From Apostichopus japonicus (lineage: Eukaryota > Echinodermata > Holothuroidea > Aspidochirotida > Stichopodidae), in assembly GCF_037975245.1 (NCBI RefSeq), contig NC_092573.1:24085265-24149264 (forward strand): a DNA stretch of 64,000 nucleotides. Direction: 5' to 3'. A program made the position numbers and the translations under genes. Every line of letters begins with the position of its first letter. Position 1 is the first letter of the stretch. This document shows, piece after piece, positions 13,786 to 43,932 of this stretch. The notes below the pieces were generated by a model, which saw nothing but the letters and a program-made list of their open reading frames with translations, did not search any database and had not been told where the DNA came from.

Positions 13786-15979
13786 CTGAGGATTGTATAG
13801 CACTTTTCAAGGCAAACAATTGTTGACATTTTCCTTGTAATCCATAACAAGCATATCACTGGCTCATATCTCAGGATTATATCAATTCTCAACCATTTCA
13901 CAAGTTTTTTTTTTTTTAGGTTTTTTTTTTTTATCTCTCCAAAACTCTGATGGACACCAACTTTGGGTGTAAATTGATGGGCATAATGTTTATGAGTAAA
14001 ACCCATGAGAAAGAAATATTTATTCTTCACTTCTGAACTGCCGGCTATCCATAATATAAAAAACAAGTGGAATTTCGTCATGTGAACAATTGAGGTTGAG
14101 AATGGTGTGAGGGTATTCAGGAAAAATATAAGCAACCTTCACTGCCCTTACCTGGCAAAATAATTTGTGGGAAATATATTTAAAATCGCACTCAATTGGA
14201 CAACGTCATTTACATCCCAGAGACAAATATAACTTTTTGAGTATGTTTCTAGCATTTTCGTCCAGCAAATTCCTTAAGGTTTGTCAGTCATGGACGTTAC
14301 ATTTATCTGCAGTTCTGCATATAAACTCATTCATATTCACACTCAGTTTCATTCCTTTACACTAACCTCATGTATACTTAGCCATAAATTACATTAAGCA
14401 TTAGTGACAAATATTTAGAGTGCTTTACTAGTGTCCAAGTGCTGGTTGAGGCAGAGTTAGTGACAAATCAAAGCAGAGCTGAACTAACTTGTCTAATAGT
14501 ATTTGGCTGAGGTCTTTCCCTTAGCAACCCATCATCAAACTTCCCTATGAGGTTTGCAACACATTTTGACTTATGGTCTATGGACAATGACATGCAGCAA
14601 TAGCTATGCCAAAGAGAGAAGCAAGATACAGGTATAATATGAAGTTTGAACCAACTCTTCATGTTACCCAGGAAACACATAGGAATGTAGAGTAACATAT
14701 TTTGAATGAAAGCAGTTAACGAAATGATCCCTCTGTTCAGATGGTGACCACTTATTAGCGGATATGAGTAGCTGTCACTTGACTTTCTCTTTTGAAATTG
14801 CTGAACTTCCACTTCCCTGTAAACTGTTGGATTTTGGAGAAAACAGTTATATAATTTCCTGCAAAATAACACAGGTTCACATTGAGAAGAGCTTGTGTAC
14901 CTTATGGTTAGAGGTCATCATGACTATCTCCAAAGTTTACCAGAAATTGATAAAAGTTTACAGAAGTGCTCTTTCCTGGAGATTCTGATTCTAGACTCAA
15001 ATTAGGTCCTACAGAATATCTCAGATAATGAAAGTGATTTTTAGAGGAATACACTAAAATGCTTGTTGGGGTTTGTAATCATTCAAGATCATATGATATA
15101 TTGCCTCATGGGCTTCTAGAAGTTATGACTGGAAATTTAATGCAAGAAAATAGGAGAGGACAGGAGGTGCATTATTATACAGTATGTACAATTGCAGTTT
15201 GTACTATAAATTTACTACCACAAAAGCCATTTTTCCAGGTTAAGCCATTTTAAGAGCCATTTTTCCGGGTTATGAGGTGTGGAGAGAAAGAAGAAGTGGT
15301 GGATAGCGATACTTTCCTCGTGTGTGCCACACCGACCTCATTGTGCTATGTCATATATACCTCAGCTATCCAGCATTCCTAACGGTGGCAATATTATCAT
15401 CTTTCATTCACAAGGGACATACATATTGATTAGAGCATCAAAGCTAGGCCTCAACAGATCGAGTTAACATTACTAAATCTCCCATCTGTTACACCAGCTG
15501 AATACAAAAGAAATGTCTGCCATTCATGAAATATGCAGAAACTAACACTTGCCTTGGATAAGTTATCCTTTCCTTGTCTCTATTTTCTAAACCTTCCTCC
15601 CCACCCTTCCACCCATCCCCTGCCTCTCCACCACTCTCCTCAACGAGTACATTATTTGTAACTTGTGCCTATACACGGCTTCCCCCTAACCATTCTGCAT
15701 TACTCTGATGTAACCATTGCTGCCATGTTACTGCTAGTTTTTTGGGTTTTGTTTCATACACCTAAACTTTATTATTCTTGTTAATAGTCAAACTTACATC
15801 AGATCTTTGTGCAAATCCTTTGTAATGGATGAAAATGGAAAATATCAACAGCAAACAAGATTCGATGTGGTCTTGGTAAGTTTCTCTGATCAGGAAGCAA
15901 AATAGATTACTGCACCATAAGAAGAGCTGTGCTTTTAAAACTGTCCTCCAGGTATAAAATAAAAGCACTGAACGATCGT

Positions 15980-15985
15980 TTTATT
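15980..15985 (-). terminator. COPS2 polyadenylation signal AATAAA
   Basis: The canonical hexamer lies on the minus strand 145 bases downstream of the COPS2 stop codon. I saw no other AATAAA between the two, so it is the likely 3' end signal. Confidence 0.7.
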
Positions 15986-16130
15986 GAGCTGGCCGACCAG
16001 ACGTGACCCCTGAAAACGTCTTTCGTTCCAGTAATAAGATGCACAATGTAAAGCGGTGTTCCATCATTCATCAGCTTGAGCAATTTATATGCTAAGAATA
16101 GTCTTTTGTTTTACTGGCCAGTGCTGCTAG

Positions 16131-34902
<18,772 letters not shown>

Positions 34903-34963
34903 TTTGAGGGTTGATTTGTTAATTAAAATTTTTACCTCAGACAAAGTTAGAGATAATGAAATA

Positions 34964-34973
34964 GCGCCATCTT
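34964..34973 (-). promoter_or_regulatory. YY1-like site at COPS2 promoter
   Basis: The minus strand reads AAGATGGCGC, close to the AAGATGGCGGC motif placed just inside the transcription start of many housekeeping genes. It lies 62 bases upstream of the COPS2 ATG and in the expected orientation. It is a motif match only. Confidence 0.45.
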
Positions 34974-34977
34974 TTTT

Positions 34978-35027
34978 GTTGCTAGGTTTTTTTTTCCACA
35001 GTGTGTTAGTGGAATTGTCTTAGCAAC
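34978..35027. promoter_or_regulatory. Inverted X-box-like half sites in the COPS2/ODF3 shared promoter
   Basis: GTTGCTA (34978-34984) and TAGCAAC (35021-35027) are exact inverted 7-mers, 36 bp apart, in the 277-bp gap between two divergent start codons. AGCAAC fits the RGYAAC half of the RFX X-box found at ciliary genes. A full-length X-box is not present. Confidence 0.35.
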
Positions 35028-35179
35028 GGGACCCTCCCAACACATGTCAACAAAATTACAACATATTTATAAACTTGTTGAGCCGGTGTGGTCAGTAGTC
35101 AGTCCGGTCCAAAGTCATCTTCCTTGACAAGCGTTTTTGATTCGATCAAGATTTTAATTTTCTAACAGTTTGAAACACC

Positions 35180-37392
35180 ATGGCAGAAAAAACTACAAAA
35201 AAGGAAACAAAAAAGGAAAAACAAATTCGATCACCGTATGAAGAACCTTTAACAACAGAAAAACCAATCATAGCTGCAAGGGAAAGAGGTACGTTTTTTT
35301 TTGGTCTTATTCAACTTCAGGATAACTTTAGCCTAGGCTACAAAAGTTAAGTTAGGCTATTACTAAAAGTATTAATTGCTTAAAATTTGCTCTCGCGTTG
35401 GATTACATTTCCATACCTAAGTTTAATTAAATAAGCCTTTGATTTGCTGATTACATACCGAACATGCATATATATTACCTAGGCTATATAGGCAAGCAAA
35501 TGTTCAACTATTGTGTGACTATGAGGAGTTTATGCCCATAGACTTTTCTTTTCCTGAAATAAATCTGAACCATGATAGACTCAGCATTAATGCCAGACAA
35601 CAAGTCAGTTCAGCAGATCACTTCAGTAGCAGGGTTAATATAGAAACATACCATCCTCATATTTATGATTCTAAGAAAACAACTCTCATCTTTAGTGTCA
35701 AATTGTTTCATTAATCTCATTTTAGCACACCTTGCCTATATAGCAAATTATGTTCATAACTTTTTATTTACACAGGTCCAGGCCCTGGAAGATATGGATT
35801 ACCTTCAACATGTGGCTACAACAAACATGACTTCTCAAAGCATATGAAACCAGCATATTCTTTTGGCAAGAGGGCAGAAAATGAAAGTGAGTTTTTTTAT
35901 GTAAATATATTTGATACATGCTATTAACTTTCCTTCAGAAAGTAAAATAACCATAAAACAGGAGTATGAATAATATTGTAGGTTTTTTGGCATTTATTTT
36001 TCCTAACAGCACATGCTGTTTGTTATTATTATTATAACATTTTCATCATTAAAACTTACATGCAATAAAAATTGCTTCAGTTTGAGTTTCACTGTAGATA
36101 AAAAGCTTCTTTAAATTTAGACCTTAGCCTCTGTGGACTGATTAACAAATAAGTCCAAAATATTTCAATGGATATTAATAGAAGCACAAGTTATTTGACT
36201 GTAATTCAACCTTACATTTGTGTCAAAGTAGCACTGACAATATATTCAATGCTGAACACATTAAAAAATATAATATTAGAAAATAACTGTTTTTCCTTTT
36301 TGTTCTCCTTCAGTGTTTGGACAAGACTGTAGTCCTGGGCCAGGACATTTCCCAAACCCACGTTACACCAGGCATGGAAAGGATGGTACACCAGCATACT
36401 CTATCCTTGCAAGACAAAAAGATCCAAGTAAGCACTGAATTTATTTAATTGTTATATAAATATATGTACCTTTTTCAATACATATTTATTGAAGTTATTA
36501 TTAATGTTGCATCGTGGTAGCTTCAAGTTTGTAAACTTGTTATTATACATGGACACATTTGTATCTTTGTTTGGCCATCTTCATACCCTTATACTTGTTA
36601 TTGATATTTCTCATTGATCAATGTTTCTGACTAAGGTCTTTGTCCAATGTTTAACATTCTCTTCAGAGTCTAAAGTTCGCTGTTGATGTAAGATATGTGT
36701 GCTGAGAGATATTTCTGCCAGAGAATGTTAAATTATTCCAATTTGATCTCCCATAAGGTATTAGTCTGCTTCCAGGAGTTAGTACCTGTTACATGTTCAT
36801 ATTCGTGAGAAATTATTATGCAGCAAAAAAGAACATTTGATAATTGGGACACGAGCTATCTCCACATCGATGGTTTTGATTTATTGTTTTTTTTTTCATT
36901 TAATTCACAGATACATTTATTACCCCTTCGCCATACGCTTACAGTCCAGAAAAGGTTCATCCTCAAGGTGAACGCCATGCTCCCTCCTACTCAATGAGGA
37001 CACGCACTCGGTATCGAAAGCGTGATCAACAACCGGCAGCAAACAAGTACTCTCTACCCATTTTACTTGGAAGTAGAGTACCCAACAAGAAGTCATACCC
37101 AAGTTATTCCATGACTGGGAGACCAACTGTAGGAGGATATTTAGAAGATGTAGCAAAAGCACCGGGTCCAGGAAGTCATGATGCAGTACATCCAGATGTT
37201 ACTAGGAGCAAAAAGCCTCTTTACTCAATGTTAGGAAGACATACAATGCCAGGAGATAATACAAATAAGCCGGGTCCTGGGACACACAGGCCTGAGAATG
37301 TAACTGTAAACAAACGTAAATACCCGAGTCACTCTCTTGGAATAAGGCACTCTGAATTTGTTGTTCCTCTTATTGTAGAGGTTTCGGACTGA
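35180..37392 (+). CDS. ODF3: Outer dense fiber protein 3-like (SHIPPO/CIMAP1 family), 4 exons, complete
   Basis: Exons 35180-35288, 35776-35886, 36314-36427 and 36911-37392 join in phase at GT-AG sites and give 271 residues, near the 254 of human ODF3. A lysine-rich start (KKETKKEKQ) is followed by SHIPPO-type Pro-Gly-Pro repeats: GPGPGRYGLPS, CSPGPGHFPN, PSPYAYSPEK, APGPGSHDAV and KPGPGTHRPE. The Ser/Tyr-rich spacers such as PAYSFGKR, PSYSMRTR and PSYSMTGRP are typical of the family. These proteins are microtubule-associated components of sperm flagella and cilia. The gene is divergent from COPS2 with a 277-bp intergenic gap and converges on CKS. ODF3 versus ODF3B/ODF3L paralogy is not resolved. 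Confidence 0.92.
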
Positions 37393-37513
37393 TGAGGGGT
37401 TCTTGAAGCCGAGAAGGAAATGTCACATCCATGCATGAACTTGAACTCAAAGAGATATATAGTTGTAAAGTTTGTAAATAGTTTCAGCATCATTGAAAAT
37501 GCTTGCCAAAACA

Positions 37514-37519
37514 AATAAA
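37514..37519 (+). terminator. ODF3-like polyadenylation signal AATAAA
   Basis: The hexamer lies 122 bases after the TGA at 37390-37392, in AACAAATAAAAG context. It is the first canonical signal downstream of the gene. Confidence 0.7.
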
Positions 37520-37539
37520 AGAAGTTAAAAAGTAATATA

Positions 37540-40329
37540 TGCACACTGGATTTTGCTTTTGCTTTACCTTTTTTGCCTTTCAATTACCAGTTTCAGAGAA
37601 ACTTCTCTCTCCAACTTTCATTCAATGAGTGAAGCTAGAATTGGTGGAATACATACATATAGGGTATTTATCAGCTGTATATATGATATTTATCAACCCG
37701 ACCTATCAGAAATTCATTTGAATTATATTTCATAACTGAAATACAACAAAATTGCCGTGCTCTAAGGGTCAACAGTATTACACACAAATATGCTAGACAG
37801 TGAAAGCAACGGTCACATATCAAATATTTCAAACTGCCATCCTCAGAAGAATTTCCCAAATTAATGGGTTCTAGCTATTTATAAAACACTAATATTGGAT
37901 GTTTAAGGTTGTACACATGTCCTCATTCGTGTGTTCAGCCCTCATTTCAAATAATCAAGAAATTGTCATTTCAATCAGGCTTTTGCTAATGTTCCCATAA
38001 AGTGTTGGAAAGTTTTCAGAAATAAGATGAATTAGCAAATACATAATACATCCCATTTGAGCTAAAGAATGGTTGTCACAGTATCTCAATGGTCGTCAAA
38101 GTTTACTCAAAACTGAAATATGCTATGTTTTTTAAGTTCCAGTCATTGCTGTCTTTGGTTAGAGCTATACTTGACTATTGAAGGAAAGTACATGAAGACT
38201 TAATGCATCACTGAAGTCCACCGGAAACAGAGGAGAGAAACAGACAGAAAATTGATATTATTGATATGCCAGTTACATTTTGTATTTAACAATATCATAT
38301 GTACAAAGACTTTTCCTTAGCTTAACTCTACAGGCCACACCACCATAGCCCCCCCCCCACCCTCAACTCCTTCCACTACCAAGCCACCCACCTATTAAGA
38401 CAATAATCTACCTGAATCAAAGCAGTAAAGCATAAATCAAATGAGCATATCTTAGAATGCAATACTACAATTTAATTGACTTCAGTTGACAAAAGTCAAT
38501 TGAATTCTGTTCTGAATTGATACTCCAGTGACTAATATGTAAAAGAAACTGTTCCATGAAAAGCCTACTTGGTACCTTCTCCCTAACTAAATCAACTTTA
38601 TTTTCCTATTATAATCTTCCTGTTGATGTACCCTTGAAAACTGAAACATTGAAATTTTGCTTAACTGTCGAGGTTCTCTTTAGTAGAATTTCATCAACTT
38701 TTTTTTGAGAAATATTAATTTTTTCTGAAAATGAAATTTCAAAAAAAAACTATCAGCTGAATTGCCATGATGACATTCACTTTGCTTTTGTCAGATTCAT
38801 GCACATAACACCTCTATACAAAATGATATGAGAAGGTGTTTTTGACTTTAAAGACAGAAAGTTTCCACAATTTCCTATTAAAACAGGAATAGCTGATAAA
38901 ACAGACCCCAAAGAGTCTTGGATTGGCATCGGTTGATCAATTACTTTGTTTTTAACTTTTTATCCATCCTGCAGAGAAATATCCTACAAGAAATGACAAA
39001 ATGTTCTAATGATAAAAATATGTGTCATAAACAGATCACTTCAGTGTTTTCTTTAAACATTGAAAAATTGTGTTATACTTTCTTTTCTTCATTGACAATT
39101 TAATGAGAAAAAAAATGCCCAAAATGGGAAAGGCTAGTTCCCACAGGACTGACAATAAATATTTCTTCTTTTTTTATGCTACCAAAAATAACTATGGTTA
39201 GCTTTGGAATTATTCTGATGAATTCTCACTTACATGCTGTAAAGTAAAGATAGAAAATCTTCATCAAAATCGAAAAAACTCAGTCATATCTGCCGAGACC
39301 TTTTACATTGAAAAGAAGTAGAACACCTGGCGATTGGGGAAAGCATAGTACTTGACGGGTACGAAATGAGCTAAGACTCTTGTGAGAACATACAAGGAGC
39401 TGGCACTCTACATTGGTATTTAATACGGTTGCAGAGAGGCAGCTCATGTACAAAAGCAGTTAACTTTTTCAAGGTCAATGATACTATAATTACTAGAATA
39501 CAATTCAATGTGAAAGTAGATTTATGGAAAATTGAGTTCATATTAATATGATGAGGATTGATATCACCATCGTATTTGCCCAAAGACCAAACCTAATCAC
39601 TCTGTGTCTGTGAACTGAACATAACTGAATATATTGTAAATTAGTATAACAGAAATCCTCTTTTGAATTCTACCATTTTTCCTCGCTTTCTAACTTAAAG
39701 TATTTAACAGAACCTGATGTGACACTCACATACTCCAGATTTCCTAGTCAAAAATTTAAAGAAAACTTGAATAGAAGGAACTTTGTCACTGACCTCAGGT
39801 TATTTACATGCACAGTACTTTGAGGCATAAGGCACCAGCTATTACAATTGGTAAAGTAATGGAAGTTGCAGTGTTAACCTTTTACTGTGAAAAATGAAGT
39901 TTGTAAAGCATTCTTGAAATACAGCAATTGTGACAATGTAACATCTTTTCTGATCTTGTTGGGCACAACTAAAAATCCAGTGGTACAGGTCATCCATCAA
40001 GTAATATAATTACACAAACAGTACACCACTGTCTGAGCCAGTCTAACTGAGAAGCAATCACTGTCTGAGCCAGTCTAACTGAGAAGCAATAAGTGAAATT
40101 ATGAATATCCAAGCTTTCAAGAATGTTGACAGCCATGCACTGGAAAAGAAGTTCCAAACATCACAAACTTGTACTTCAATTGATTTCAAAAGCATTCATC
40201 CAAAGTTTGGCTTTTTTCTTGCAAGATTCCACCAATGGCCTCCTTGTCCATGCCAGGGAAGAAAACATATATGTCCATAGAAATAGAAAACCAATGTCAG
40301 TTTCCATTTTAGTCCACTTTAAAGCATCC
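37540..40329. other. Convergent intergenic region between ODF3-like and CKS
   Basis: No coding signal is recognised. It holds the 3' UTRs of both genes, a poly-C tract near 38348-38357 and a perfect 32-bp tandem duplication at 40027-40090. Confidence 0.5.
40027..40090 (+). repeat. Perfect 32-bp tandem duplication
   Basis: Two identical copies of a 32-mer that begins CACTGTCTGAGCCAGTCTAA. There is no divergence between copies, so the duplication is recent, or possibly a sequence-assembly artefact. Confidence 0.9.
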
Positions 40330-43265
40330 TCAGTTACACTTTTGTTGATTATTGTGTACTTCTGATAATGGATTCTTCTTAATTTGTCTTCTAAACAGCA
40401 GTATGTGAGGTTCTGAGGAGAAAGCAAATTACCTTTAGGTTTTTAGAATTGATTCATGACAAAACTGTGAGGAGTGTAATACTCTAACAGTTCAGGTATC
40501 TTTGTGATATGAGTAATACTGAACAAGTCAACACGTGTGCAGACAATTTTTAAACAAAAATTTCTTTTCATGTTTGCCACTGCAACCAAAAATAGATTTT
40601 CATTGCATATTTACAGTATCTGTTATAGTAAATGATTTTCCTTTAGCTAGATTGCATTTGCATTGCCTCCATTTTTGACAGGAGCACATCTTTCTTTCAA
40701 AGTTGACTGCTCTCTCTTTCACTGAGCAATAAAAACTTTTTTTTGGGGGGGGGGGGGAATTATCTTATTATAATAATTATGTTCTCATAAGGTTACTCTT
40801 ATGGGTACTGTACTTTGAAATAACAAATGAACAACTGCAAAATAGGACTAACAAAGTTTTATCAACCTGAAAATTTAATCTTGCAAATTTCATACTTGGT
40901 ATTGAAAATGTTTAAAATAGGTCAAAAGCTACAGTAATATAAATTAGTACAAACCTGGCTCATGCACCATATAATGGATCCATCCTACACTTTGTTGTAC
41001 ACCAAGGTTTCTCCATTCTTGTTCTGACATGAGATGGGATTTTGGAACTTTTTTACTGAGTTCTTTAGGTAGCTGCACATGTCTGAAATCAAAACCAAAA
41101 AAGATTCAAGTTGAATAAATAAAGCTCCATGTTGAAAGAGAAAGTGGGTGCGGAGTGTGACCGCTCTTGGCAGAATTAGTAACCTAAATTGTGGTTTGAC
41201 TAAGTACAAAATTTAGACAAAACAACACAGCCGATGAATGATATGTGGTCTGATGAATGGTTTTGTAGGCTTTGCAGCAAAATAAATGTTACTTTGGAAA
41301 ACCCTTGAAAACCTGAAAACCAGTGCCTTCCCTCAGCATAATAGTTTGATTGCTGATGTTTTTATGAAGATATGCTAAGTCAAGAAGAAGGAGTTGTTTC
41401 TCAGATGTTTCTAAGACTTTTGTACCTACTGTTCAATAAGTGCACTGGGTACACAACCCACAGAAAATATACTTGCTACAGCTAGAAAGTTAACCTAATT
41501 CCAGAGATTTTACATTATTACTGAACAATAAAAAGTAGCAAATGTGTTTGAGCTACTGTATGCAATCAATGTTGGTTAAAATTCATTATGCAAATCTGAC
41601 TGGGTGAGAGGCTTTACTGTACTTAGAATATTCAAAAACTTGGCCTCATTAAGAGCTAGGTTGCTTCATCTACTAATTCATTAAAAGTTTACAAACTGTG
41701 TTATTTCAAGATGAAAACAGGAAGCCATGTTGAATTTGAAGTAAATCACACAATCTTTCACAATGAACATGAGGCACTGTTTTTCACCATGGTAATTAAG
41801 TTTTAGCCAATCCAATAAACCAAGTTGGAAAGGCATTACTGTATGCTATTAAGCTCAAGGAGTTTAGAAATTTTATCAAACCAATGCTAACGAGCCAAAC
41901 TTACTAACTTTATAAGCAATTTATGTGAAGTCAACAGATGTCAGTTTTCAAATTTATGTGAATGTTATAGTGATCCATTACTCTTAAAGGCTTTTTTATC
42001 AGCTCTGAGCTTAGGCTGCTAAGCCGTTTTTTGGGTGTGCCCAGGTTAAAAGTTTAAGGAAACTCTTCCTCCCAAATAATGGTATCATGGTGGTGTAAGG
42101 TAACTTTGCATGTCTCCTAAATTTTCATGTCTTAGGCCTTCATATATTTAGCTGCACTGTAAGACACTGCAATTGATGTGTCCTTTAATCCTGATGATGT
42201 CCTGATGAATTTTGGAAATCAAAGTTCCCGAGTAGATTCAATGTTTCTTATTTTAAATGCACTCTCGCCAGGTGGGTTTAATGAAGAAAAGCTGCTGCAA
42301 TCGAAATATAGAAATTTCTTTTCTGTTGCCCTTATGGCGCGAACGATTTACCGCAAATTCTAACTGGGCCCGGTCATGTCAGCATGTTCATTACACAAAT
42401 TTATGTAAACAAAACAGTCTACACATGTGGCCTATACTTGTGTCATACACTTTTTACAATTCCACGGAGGAAAGATCTGAAAACACCTGTTTATTCATTG
42501 AAATGGAAGAAAATGACACAATTTCGCAAGCTACATTGATCAGTAAGACGGGGGAAAATACAAGAGCAGGGACTTAAGTCAGGTTAGCCACGAAGGTAAA
42601 AGTAAGCATAGGCCTAACGGTCGTAAACAAAAAAAAAGAAAAAAAACTGTTTGGCAAGGCTTTCAAATTTTGATTGAAGAATCTGCTGACTTTTTTATTT
42701 AAATCTAGTAAATTTTATTCAGCTCAACACTTTTAACAACAGATAACTCAATAAAAATATTGAATATTGATACAAAAATTGAATAGAGCGGTATCATTCT
42801 CACTGAACTTCAACACAGTTTTAAATTGCTTCGAGCAGTTTGACTAGGCCTAGGCCCTATGAAACTTTACAAATATAGGCTAGGCTAATTCTTAAAATTT
42901 CTGGCACATTCTGGTCAAGCCATCGATGTAATTGCATAGCTGAAGTATAAAACTAAGCCACTGAGCTCAAACAGTGAGATCGTCACAACCGCTATCTAGG
43001 CTATAAGTTAAAACTAGATATAGGCCTAACGTAGTTTACAATCACTCGTTACAACCTAGGCCTTGCAATTTACCGGTTAGGCTGCAATAGCTTGAGTAGC
43101 TTACAAGGGAACGTAGTCTAACTACTAACACTAACGTTAGTCACAGCTGAGACGTCGAACACGTTGATCGAAAAATGCAAAGATATCGAACATATATTTA
43201 TACCTGTATTCAAATTTATCGTCGTAATATTTATCAGAGTAGTATATTTGGTTTGCGAGAGACAT
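40330..43265 (-). CDS. CKS1: Cyclin-dependent kinase regulatory subunit (CKS1/2), 3 exons, complete
   Basis: Exons 43265-43204, 41082-40955 and 40412-40330 join in phase (CAG|GTATAA, CAG|ACATG, CCAG|GTTTG, CAG|AACCT) and encode 90 residues. The start [20 protein letters not shown] and the block [20 protein letters not shown] are CKS hallmarks. The phosphate-binding residues map to Lys12, Arg21, Ser52, Trp55 and Arg72, and the HEPEPH hinge for strand exchange (61-66) is intact. CKS proteins bind CDKs and dock phosphorylated substrates, and CKS1 is also the Skp2 cofactor. The C-terminal tail after LLFRR is 18 residues long and differs from the vertebrate PLPKKPKK type. An in-frame upstream ATG at 43388 would add 41 residues and is not supported by homology. 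CKS1 and CKS2 cannot be separated here. Confidence 0.95.
40743..40757 (+). repeat. T/G homopolymer in CKS intron 2
   Basis: A T-run followed by a long G-run. Simple repeat. Confidence 0.8.
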
Positions 43266-43405
43266 TTTTACGGCGTCAGTTGAAGAGTTGGAGCTTGAAA
43301 CGGACAAGAAATGATGTGTTTTAGGAGCAGACGATACCTGTTTGCGAAATATCTTTCTGAACAATACTATGCGAGTGGATGTATGCACGTTTGTGTTGTT
43401 CGTGT

Positions 43406-43465
43406 TTTAAACTTGCCGCATCAGTGATATGATTGGTTACAAAGAGTGTTCTCCATTCTGATTGG
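43406..43465 (-). promoter_or_regulatory. CKS promoter: two CCAAT boxes and a CHR-like element
   Basis: Read on the minus strand, CCAAT occurs at 43465-43461 and 43436-43432 (29 bp apart), followed by GCGGCAAGTTTAAAA about 145 bp before the ATG. Tandem CCAAT boxes upstream of a TTTGAA/TTTAAA cell-cycle homology region are typical of G2/M genes, and vertebrate CKS genes are regulated this way. This is motif evidence only. Confidence 0.45.
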
Positions 43466-43629
43466 TCGAGAGAAGCGACTAGCTATGCAAAGTTTATATG
43501 GATTTTAAATCTCTTTGACATCGACAGTGCTGTGCAGTGTGACAACTGAGCCAAGTTCGCAACGAAGCAAAGACTATCTTTTCGTCGCAACCACTTTACC
43601 ATTTTTATGGTAACAATTCTGTATTAGCA

Positions 43630-43932
43630 TTGTTTCAGGGAAATAAACCAGCACGGAATACCTGCACTTTTGCACAAACATGGGAGTCATTTAGCAAAAG
43701 TGAAAGCAATTACATTCGCCTCAGACAGAGTTCCTTTGGGAAACTCCATAGGCATATACTTCTCGAACAATTGAACAAAATACCCGGCATTCCTACGTTT
43801 ATCCATCAAATTACTAACCCAAATACCGCAGCCTTCACCAGTAGGCATGGCACACTAAAGCATCAACAGGTATCCCCTTATAAGGGAGTTTGGTCATCAA
43901 GAAATAAAGGCAAGCTCATGATCACTTTTTGA
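43630..43932 (+). CDS. Unrecognised 100-aa ORF, divergent from CKS
   Basis: An open frame with no family I recognise. A TTTCAG at 43634-43639 and an AACAG|GTATCC near 43870 would make an in-phase internal exon. It starts 365 bp from the CKS start codon on the opposite strand. Chance is quite possible. Confidence 0.2.
   Translation: MFQGNKPARNTCTFAQTWESFSKSESNYIRLRQSSFGKLHRHILLEQLNKIPGIPTFIHQITNPNTAAFTSRHGTLKHQQVSPYKGVWSSRNKGKLMITF

Larger units (their letters stand above)
7340..15979. other. Convergent intergenic region, FAM219 3' end to COPS2 3' end
   Basis: Both flanking genes end into this 8.6 kb. No known gene is recognised. It holds the FAM219 3' UTR of unknown length, a partial copy of the interspersed repeat (about 7900-7990), a CCCACCCACCCACCC tract near 8900-8920, and a G20 run at 12828-12847. 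It also holds one exon-like ORF on the minus strand (13675-13785) that is described separately. Confidence 0.5.

Noticed and set aside
14468-14872. 134-aa minus-strand ORF
   Set aside because: No domain or splice context is recognised, and the composition is typical of AT-rich non-coding DNA. Similar reasoning applies to the ORFs at 9175-9468, 13184-13510 and 2724-3381.
42178-42577. Overlapping plus-strand ORFs in CKS intron 1
   Set aside because: No homology or splice logic is seen, and the two frames overlap each other. Most likely chance.
43266-43388. N-terminal extension of CKS from the ATG at 43388
   Set aside because: CKS proteins start a few residues before the QIYYSDKY block. The extra 41 residues have no counterpart in the family.
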